Below the pieces are notes generated by a model that ran no database searches, had not been told where the DNA came from, and saw nothing but the letters and a program-made list of their open reading frames with translations. Shown here piece by piece: positions 5,105 through 10,066 of a DNA stretch of 10,066 bases; position 1 is the first letter of the stretch; each line of letters opens with the position of its first letter. The stretch is taken from positions 1-10,066 of the forward strand of contig JAYZHP010000039.1 in the NCBI GenBank assembly GCA_036166415.1, read 5' to 3'. The translations under genes and the position numbers were made by a program. This stretch comes from TMED108 sp036166415 (GTDB lineage: Bacteria > Fidelibacterota > Marinisomatia > Marinisomatales > TCS55).

Positions 5105-7140
5105 GTTAGAACCTTAAATATATCTACTGGCTTCCTTTTACCCTTCACTTCAATAGGGGCTAATTTTCTAGTTTTGTATTCATCGCCAATTTCATCCTTG
5201 ACGCTTTTAGAAATTATTATTTTTAATGGTCCAGCAAAGGAGCACAGCCTCGCCCCTAAGTTTACCGTATCTCCTATAACAGTATAATCCATTTGATCTT
5301 TTGAGCCTATATTGCCCGAAACAACTTTTCCTTTATTTATCCCAATTCCAGCATTGATGGGCACTTTATTTTTCTTAATCCGGTTTTCATTGAATTTTCG
5401 TAATGCCTCTACCATACCAATAGCAGTTTTTACAGCACGATCAGCATCGTCTTCTCGTGAAATTGGAGCGCCAAAAACCACCATTAATTCATCACCAACT
5501 ATTTTATCCAAGGTACCATCGTATTTAAAAATAATATCAATCATTTCACTAAAATATGCATTAAGCGTAGCAACCACTTCCTTTGGTTTCATTTTTTCTG
5601 ACATTGCTGTAAACCCTCGAATATCGCTAAACAAAACAGTGACCTCACGCTCTTCACCGCCAAGATTCAATTTTTGTTCATCATCAAGGAGCTGATCAAC
5701 AACGCTTTTAGAAACATAACGCTTAAATGTATTTTTAATTTTACTTTGCTCAGTTATATCTTCAATAGCAACTACCATTCCTAGGTGTTTGTTTTTTTGA
5801 TCTTTAAGTGGTGCGACTGAATAATTAATTTTTGTATTTCGTGATTTAGTTAATAGTGAGCTATTTAATTCAGAAATTGTTTCCAACTCGTGCTCCGCGG
5901 CATCAATTGCATCACATATATTTTTATCTTTTGAAAAGAAATAGGAATAATGTTCACCAATGATTGATTTTGATTTATCTCCAAATAAATTCTTAGCAGC
6001 TTTATTAATTGAATCGACTTCCCCAATTAAATTAATTGTTATGACGCTGGTTGCAATACTTCCCATAATGCTTTCATTAAATCTTTTTGCAGCATTGATT
6101 TCTTCAAATAGCTTAGCATTATCCATAGCAATACCAGCTTGAGAGGAAAGTGCCTCCAATATATTAATATCGTTCTTTTCAAAAGGTACCACGCCTTCGC
6201 GAGACTCCTTATCTCCCAATACAATACAACCCAATATATTTCTCTTTCCAATAATTGGTGAGACTATACATTCTTGATAATTTGATTTTATTAAAAGCGG
6301 ATTTTTATTATCGTTTGATATTTTAACTGACTCTTTTTCTTTCCAAATCGATTTGAATGGAATAGAATTTTTAGAAAACATAGCATCTTTTATTTTTTCC
6401 TCATCAACATTAAATGAAGACAAAACATCAAGCAAAGGACTGTTTTTTTGTGTTCTTAATATAAACCCAGACGAAGCATTTAAAGTGGACACAGATCTGA
6501 TTAATACTTCAGACGCAAGTTCGTTAATATCAAGAACTGAGCTAAGTGAAAGGCTGATATCAAATAGAGTTTGTAGCTCAAGCACTTTTAAGCGAAGCTC
6601 CATCCTTTTATCTTTTATATTTCCAATCAGTTCTTGGTTATGCAATGAATCTGTTAGATGGTTACAAATTATTTCTAATATCTTTTTATCAAGGTTTTGA
6701 TAAGCTTCGCCAGTAAATTTATTTCCCAGCGCTACAATACCTAACAAATTTTCTTTATAAAACAAAGGTACCATAATAGACGGCTTTAGCTCCTGGCAAT
6801 AATTCGAAAGACTATCACCTGATTTTGCAGAAAATAGCTTATTGATTTGCGACTTATTTAGATTCGCATTTTTGTATTCAAGCAAACCCTTTTTCTGATT
6901 GGAATCTATCTTTAATTCCCCGTTGGGCTTATGAAGACCATGTGCGGATAGAATTTTACATTTTGTTCTTTTAATGCCAATGATTACACCTTTTGATGTC
7001 ATCATAGTTCCTAGAATAATTCTTAATACGCCTTTGGTTATTCCAGAAGAACCTTCTTGGTCAATGAGGACTTCCCCAAGCTCATCTAATGAGCTAAGGT
7101 AGAAGTTAATTTTATCTTTGTACTGAGCGGCTGAAGACAA
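5101..7140 (-). CDS. GAF-GAF-PAS class III adenylyl cyclase
   Basis: A 679-residue soluble cyclase making a cyclic nucleotide, most likely cAMP from ATP. Domains in order: GAF (about 35-165), GAF (about 190-345), PAS with a PAC end (about 352-465), a transducer segment (FKRYVSKSVVDQLL, about 472-485), then the catalytic domain (about 497-678). The site looks complete. Metal-binding Asp506 (FSDIRGF) and Asp550 (IVGDE) are present, as are purine-reading Lys546 and Thr620 and transition-state Asn627 and Arg631. A Lys/Thr pair, with Thr in place of the mammalian Asp, is known from bacterial adenylyl cyclases such as Anabaena CyaB1 and argues against guanylyl cyclase. There is no membrane helix, so sensing is cytosolic through the GAF and PAS domains. 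The TTG start at 7140 lies five bases after the STAS stop, with an in-frame stop just upstream and no ribosome site, so it is probably coupled. The next in-frame ATG would cut into GAF1. Confidence 0.92.
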   Translation of the reverse strand: MSSAAQYKDKINFYLSSLDELGEVLIDQEGSSGITKGVLRIILGTMMTSKGVIIGIKRTKCKILSAHGLHKPNGELKIDSNQKKGLLEYKNANLNKSQINKLFSAKSGDSLSNYCQELKPSIMVPLFYKENLLGIVALGNKFTGEAYQNLDKKILEIICNHLTDSLHNQELIGNIKDKRMELRLKVLELQTLFDISLSLSSVLDINELASEVLIRSVSTLNASSGFILRTQKNSPLLDVLSSFNVDEEKIKDAMFSKNSIPFKSIWKEKESVKISNDNKNPLLIKSNYQECIVSPIIGKRNILGCIVLGDKESREGVVPFEKNDINILEALSSQAGIAMDNAKLFEEINAAKRFNESIMGSIATSVITINLIGEVDSINKAAKNLFGDKSKSIIGEHYSYFFSKDKNICDAIDAAEHELETISELNSSLLTKSRNTKINYSVAPLKDQKNKHLGMVVAIEDITEQSKIKNTFKRYVSKSVVDQLLDDEQKLNLGGEEREVTVLFSDIRGFTAMSEKMKPKEVVATLNAYFSEMIDIIFKYDGTLDKIVGDELMVVFGAPISREDDADRAVKTAIGMVEALRKFNENRIKKNKVPINAGIGINKGKVVSGNIGSKDQMDYTVIGDTVNLGARLCSFAGPLKIIISKSVKDEIGDEYKTRKLAPIEVKGKRKPVDIFKVLT

Positions 7141-7145
7141 GAATT

Positions 7146-7493
7146 CTAGCTAGCCAGATCCGTCACGCCAGCTTCTTCGTCTTTGTAAATTGTTGAATAT
7201 TTAGTTAACCCCATAATATTGAATGTTTTTTCAACAATTGATGCTAGATTGCAATATGCAAGCTTACCATCAACCCCTTGAAGCTTTTCAATAATTTCAA
7301 TCAAAATTGACACCCCGATACTATTTACAACTGTGGATTTTTCGAGATTAATTAGAAATTTATTTTTCCCCTTATCCATATGCTCATCGCATACTTCAGA
7401 AATTTTTTCACCACCGATATTATTTAAATAGCCTTCTGTAGCAATCACTACTACATCATTGACCTCTTTAACTGTTACCTGAAAATCTGACAT
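7146..7493 (-). CDS. STAS-domain anti-sigma-factor antagonist (RsbV/SpoIIAA-like)
   Basis: A 115-residue single STAS domain. In partner switching the unphosphorylated form binds the RsbW-type kinase and frees that kinase's other partner. Phosphorylation by the kinase blocks this, and a PP2C phosphatase reverses it. The conserved phospho-acceptor loop is visible as STVVNSIGVSIL, with Ser58 as the predicted acceptor at the same number as in SpoIIAA. The usual Asp before that serine is Asn57 here, a common variant. I chose the ATG at 7493 because an AGGAG site lies nine bases upstream. Another ATG at 7500 is out of frame and too close to that site. It lies between the kinase gene (18-base gap) and the cyclase gene (five-base gap), so it could act on a sigma-factor circuit, on the cyclase, or on both. 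Confidence 0.9.
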   Translation of the reverse strand: MSDFQVTVKEVNDVVVIATEGYLNNIGGEKISEVCDEHMDKGKNKFLINLEKSTVVNSIGVSILIEIIEKLQGVDGKLAYCNLASIVEKTFNIMGLTKYSTIYKDEEAGVTDLAS

Positions 7494-7502
7494 GAGTCAT
7501 TT

Positions 7503-7507
7503 CTCCT
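7503..7507 (-). promoter_or_regulatory. Ribosome binding site of the STAS gene
   Basis: AGGAG on the minus strand lies nine bases before the ATG at 7493 and only two before a second, out-of-frame ATG at 7500. The spacing selects the 7493 start and the STAS frame. Confidence 0.6.
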
Positions 7508-7511
7508 AGAT

Positions 7512-7928
7512 TTATTGTTTCTTTTTTGTCATGGTTACAGTTGTGCCTTCATCAGTAGACTCAAACTCAACAGTATCCATCAATTCTTTGATTAGCTGCA
7601 AACCCCAACCTCTTTTATGATCGGATTTTATTTTTTGTTCAATTTTGGGAATTTTTACTGTATTACTATCAAACCCGACACCCTGATCTGTTACTTTTAT
7701 CACTAATGTATTGTCCTCAATTGCAAAATTGATTTCTACCTGACCTTCCTCAGTTTTGGAATGTTCAAACGCATTTATACAAGCTTCTATTAATGCCATT
7801 TTAATTTCGTCACTTTGCTCTTGACTTAGGCCCATATGCCTCGCTACAACTTCAGAGGTTTGGGTTGCTGCAAGTTCCATATCAGGTATAATGGGTATTG
7901 ATAATTCAACCTTAGGGTTCTTAGTCAT
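7512..7928 (-). CDS. RsbW/SpoIIAB-type anti-sigma factor serine kinase
   Basis: A 138-residue GHKL-fold kinase that phosphorylates STAS antagonists and classically sequesters a sigma factor. All ATP-site boxes are visible. The N-box is MALIEACINAFEHS, with Glu48 and Asn52 matching the catalytic Glu and Mg-binding Asn of SpoIIAB. The G1 box is VTDQGVGFD (residues 79-87) and the G2 box is RGWGLQLIKELMD (106-118). The length is normal for the family. A weak AGGAA ribosome site lies five bases before the ATG. It sits 55 bases after the phosphatase gene and just before its predicted substrate gene. No sigma factor is encoded in the window, so its second partner is unknown: a sigma factor elsewhere, or another effector such as the nearby cyclase. 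Confidence 0.9.
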   Translation of the reverse strand: MTKNPKVELSIPIIPDMELAATQTSEVVARHMGLSQEQSDEIKMALIEACINAFEHSKTEEGQVEINFAIEDNTLVIKVTDQGVGFDSNTVKIPKIEQKIKSDHKRGWGLQLIKELMDTVEFESTDEGTTVTMTKKKQ

Positions 7929-7983
7929 GATGATTCCTATTATTTAGTGTTAATGTAAGTAAATTTATTATTGAATAAAATCA

Positions 7984-10066
7984 TTAAGCTTGTGCCACTT
8001 TTGCATTATCATTTTTTTTGAAAATTACCAAGGTAATATCATCAGGGTTTTGAATTCCATCTAGCCATTTATCTGATAATTCAATAAGTGAGTCTTTAAT
8101 TCCTGATGCAGATTTTGATCCATTTTCTTTAATACAATTTTTCACAGCAGGATAATCTAGCATTTCACCACTATGATTAGGAGCCTCAGGAAGACCATCA
8201 GACATTAATACAAGCGCATCTCCAGCTTCAAAATCTACTTGATACCTATCAAACTCTTCATCATAAAAACTTCCCAATGGAGTTCCCACAAGTTCAATTT
8301 CATTTACCGAGTTTGATTTTTTAGAATAATGGTAAACAGGGGGCATCGCTGCCGAACTAATATTAACATGACCGTTTTTAAACTCAAGTAGATTTAAACT
8401 CATTCTAATGCGGCCTATTTCTACGCTTTTGACAATATTATTAAGGTCAGTTAACATTTCATTTGGAGAGCGTTTTTCTATTCCCTTTAAGCCAGCTTTT
8501 GTAATGGATACCATCATACCAGAAGTTGCACCATGTCCCGTTGCATCGCCACAAGCAGCTATCAGCGTACCATCTTCAAGCTCGAAAAAATCATAATAAT
8601 CTCCACCAACCTCAGTTGCGGTTCTTATATACGTTTCAACTTCAACATTTTTCATTTCAGGAACTTTTTTAGCTAATAATTTTAATTGAAGATCTCTTGC
8701 CTCTTCAAGCTCTTCAGATTTTCTAGAGTCTTCCATTTGCTGTTGCAATTTTCTTGCCCTAGCAGTTGTAAATAAATAAATACCACCCACAGTAATTACA
8801 ACATAGCTTGTAATTGACCACCAAGTAAAATACCAGGGTGGAATATAATTAAAATTAATTAGTGATTGTATTGTACCCGATCCAGCAGATTGAATTTTTA
8901 AAACTTTATCAGAATAGCCTATTTTTGAAATAGATATATTTTCACCAGCCTTTTTTGTAAAAATTTCTTCATCAGATGATGAGCCAAAGCTATAGCTATA
9001 AAGGTTTTGTTTAGCTTTATATAATGATGGAAAAGAAACAATAATGTCTAATGATGTAATATATGGAGGAACGACAACCTCATTATTTATAAATGATAGC
9101 ATGTGTTCGGTATTCTTTGAATCTGTTCCAATCACCTCCTTAACTATAACATCAGACGCTGATGTTGATTTAGAAAGCATAGAAATATCAATAGAATATT
9201 GACTGTTCACAGCTTCAACAATAAGTTTATTATTAATATTTGAAAAACTTAATCCATTATAGCTTGCGAGTTTTAATCCATCTTCTGAATCAATAGATTT
9301 AAAATAGGTATCATCAGAGACCAAATAGTTTAAACCTAGTTGAGTGGAGGCAAATAAAATATTATCTATAGCAAATAATTTGTTAATAATATCAGAAGAA
9401 AGCCCACTTTTAACATCTTTCTTTTCAAACCCATCAATTGACCGATCATAGATAAAGACCCCATCACCGCCACTTCCAATCCATAATTTCCCATCTTTTA
9501 CTAATAAACTAGTTACTATCGATGTTTGAAGGCTGTTCGGGTCATTAATATCAAACTGGTAATGCTTAACAAGGCTTAGGTTGTTGGAAGCATATTTATA
9601 TAGTCCCGTTTCAGAGCTACCGACCCAAAGGAATCCATTATGCTGCGCTATAACCGAAGCAGACTTAGGGAATGAATTGGGATTTCTTGGATTATATTCA
9701 AAATTTTCAGCAGTATTATTCTCAAAACCAACTCGCCCAACTTTACCCCCCGAAACAAACCAAAAATGAGAATTGGTGAACGCATAAGAATCAAACTTGT
9801 CTATTTTTATTTTTTTATATCGCTCATCATCATAAAAATTAATTAAATCAATATTTTGCCTTTTTTGCAGTCTATAGTCACTTTTCTCAGCAATTAATTT
9901 CCTTGAAGAAAGATTTACTAGACCATCGCTAGTAGATACAATAAAATCACTATTTAATTGAAAAACATCATTTACGTTCTTTTTTAGATAAAATGCCTTA
10001 CCATTGTATAATATTTTACTATTTCCTTTTTCCCAAAAAAGATTTGATTTGCCATCAGAATTAACA
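7984..10066 (-). CDS. Propeller-sensor SpoIIE/PP2C serine phosphatase, 5' end off the window
   Basis: The reading frame stays open from 10065 to the stop at 7984 (693 visible residues). No ATG, GTG or TTG occurs in frame until the TTG at 9324, which lies inside a propeller blade and is not a real start. The first 250 or so residues are two-component-type propeller blades (GFLWVGSSETGLYKY, GKLWIGSGGDGVFIY, preceded by NPNSF or DPNSL turns). A Y_Y_Y-like domain follows (about 9220-8850), ending in IPPWYFTWW. One membrane helix lies at about 8823-8755, then a charged coiled-coil linker. The cytosolic SpoIIE domain (about 8700-8000) keeps its metal aspartates: GGDYYDF (8599-8601), CGDATGHG (8545-8547), MSDGL (8197-8199) and DD (8038-8043). 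It presumably senses an external ligand and dephosphorylates the STAS protein two genes downstream. The operon promoter lies outside the window. Confidence 0.92.
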   Translation of the reverse strand, partial: VNSDGKSNLFWEKGNSKILYNGKAFYLKKNVNDVFQLNSDFIVSTSDGLVNLSSRKLIAEKSDYRLQKRQNIDLINFYDDERYKKIKIDKFDSYAFTNSHFWFVSGGKVGRVGFENNTAENFEYNPRNPNSFPKSASVIAQHNGFLWVGSSETGLYKYASNNLSLVKHYQFDINDPNSLQTSIVTSLLVKDGKLWIGSGGDGVFIYDRSIDGFEKKDVKSGLSSDIINKLFAIDNILFASTQLGLNYLVSDDTYFKSIDSEDGLKLASYNGLSFSNINNKLIVEAVNSQYSIDISMLSKSTSASDVIVKEVIGTDSKNTEHMLSFINNEVVVPPYITSLDIIVSFPSLYKAKQNLYSYSFGSSSDEEIFTKKAGENISISKIGYSDKVLKIQSAGSGTIQSLINFNYIPPWYFTWWSITSYVVITVGGIYLFTTARARKLQQQMEDSRKSEELEEARDLQLKLLAKKVPEMKNVEVETYIRTATEVGGDYYDFFELEDGTLIAACGDATGHGATSGMMVSITKAGLKGIEKRSPNEMLTDLNNIVKSVEIGRIRMSLNLLEFKNGHVNISSAAMPPVYHYSKKSNSVNEIELVGTPLGSFYDEEFDRYQVDFEAGDALVLMSDGLPEAPNHSGEMLDYPAVKNCIKENGSKSASGIKDSLIELSDKWLDGIQNPDDITLVIFKKNDNAKVAQA

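Noticed and set aside
5312..6700. Plus-strand open frames of 60-127 codons opposite the cyclase
   Set aside because: They are shadows of a complete GAF-GAF-PAS-cyclase with conserved residues; none has a ribosome site or domain features.
5101..7140. Reading the cyclase as a guanylyl cyclase or diguanylate cyclase
   Set aside because: The substrate-reading pair is Lys546 and Thr620, an adenylyl cyclase pattern, and there is no GGDEF motif.
9581..9769. Plus-strand open frame of 62 codons near the right edge
   Set aside because: The opposite strand encodes continuous propeller blades through this stretch, so this frame is a shadow.

Overview
The window is AT-rich, densely packed bacterial DNA that looks chromosomal. 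I see no RNA gene, insertion sequence, CRISPR array or origin. The TonB has an acidic, proline-rich linker, the cassette runs exbB-exbD-exbD-tonB, there is a C-terminally extended S41 protease, and a two-component-type propeller is fused to a SpoIIE phosphatase. Together with frequent TTG starts and weak or absent Shine-Dalgarno sites, this suggests a Gram-negative of the FCB superphylum, perhaps a marine lineage such as Marinimicrobia (SAR406). That placement is inference from gene content and was not tested.

Left edge: the first 47 codons of a minus-strand exported protein with a calcium-loop (FG-GAP/VCBS-like) motif run off the window. It starts at a TTG behind a strong ribosome site and a 16-bp near-palindrome. 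An intergenic region of about 217 bp separates it from the plus-strand block.

Plus-strand block (358-5104): an unrecognised exported, probably outer-membrane beta-barrel protein overlaps a carboxy-terminal processing protease (CtpA/Tsp, S41). After a 143-bp gap come exbB, two tandem exbD genes and tonB, which form a complete proton-driven energiser for outer-membrane transport. The theme is the cell envelope.

Minus-strand block (10066 down to 5101): four genes run in one direction. First is a membrane receptor with an extracytoplasmic propeller, a Y_Y_Y-like domain, one membrane helix and a cytosolic SpoIIE/PP2C phosphatase; its 5' end lies beyond the window. Then come an RsbW/SpoIIAB-type kinase, a STAS anti-sigma-factor antagonist, and a GAF-GAF-PAS class III adenylyl cyclase. 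The first three make a complete partner-switching module. No sigma factor is present, and the gene at the output end makes a cyclic nucleotide. The working model is that an external signal sets phosphatase activity, which sets STAS phosphorylation and kinase binding, and that this is linked to a sigma factor elsewhere, to cAMP production, or to both.

The two blocks converge at one CTAG tetramer that supplies both stop codons, so no intergenic terminator exists between them.
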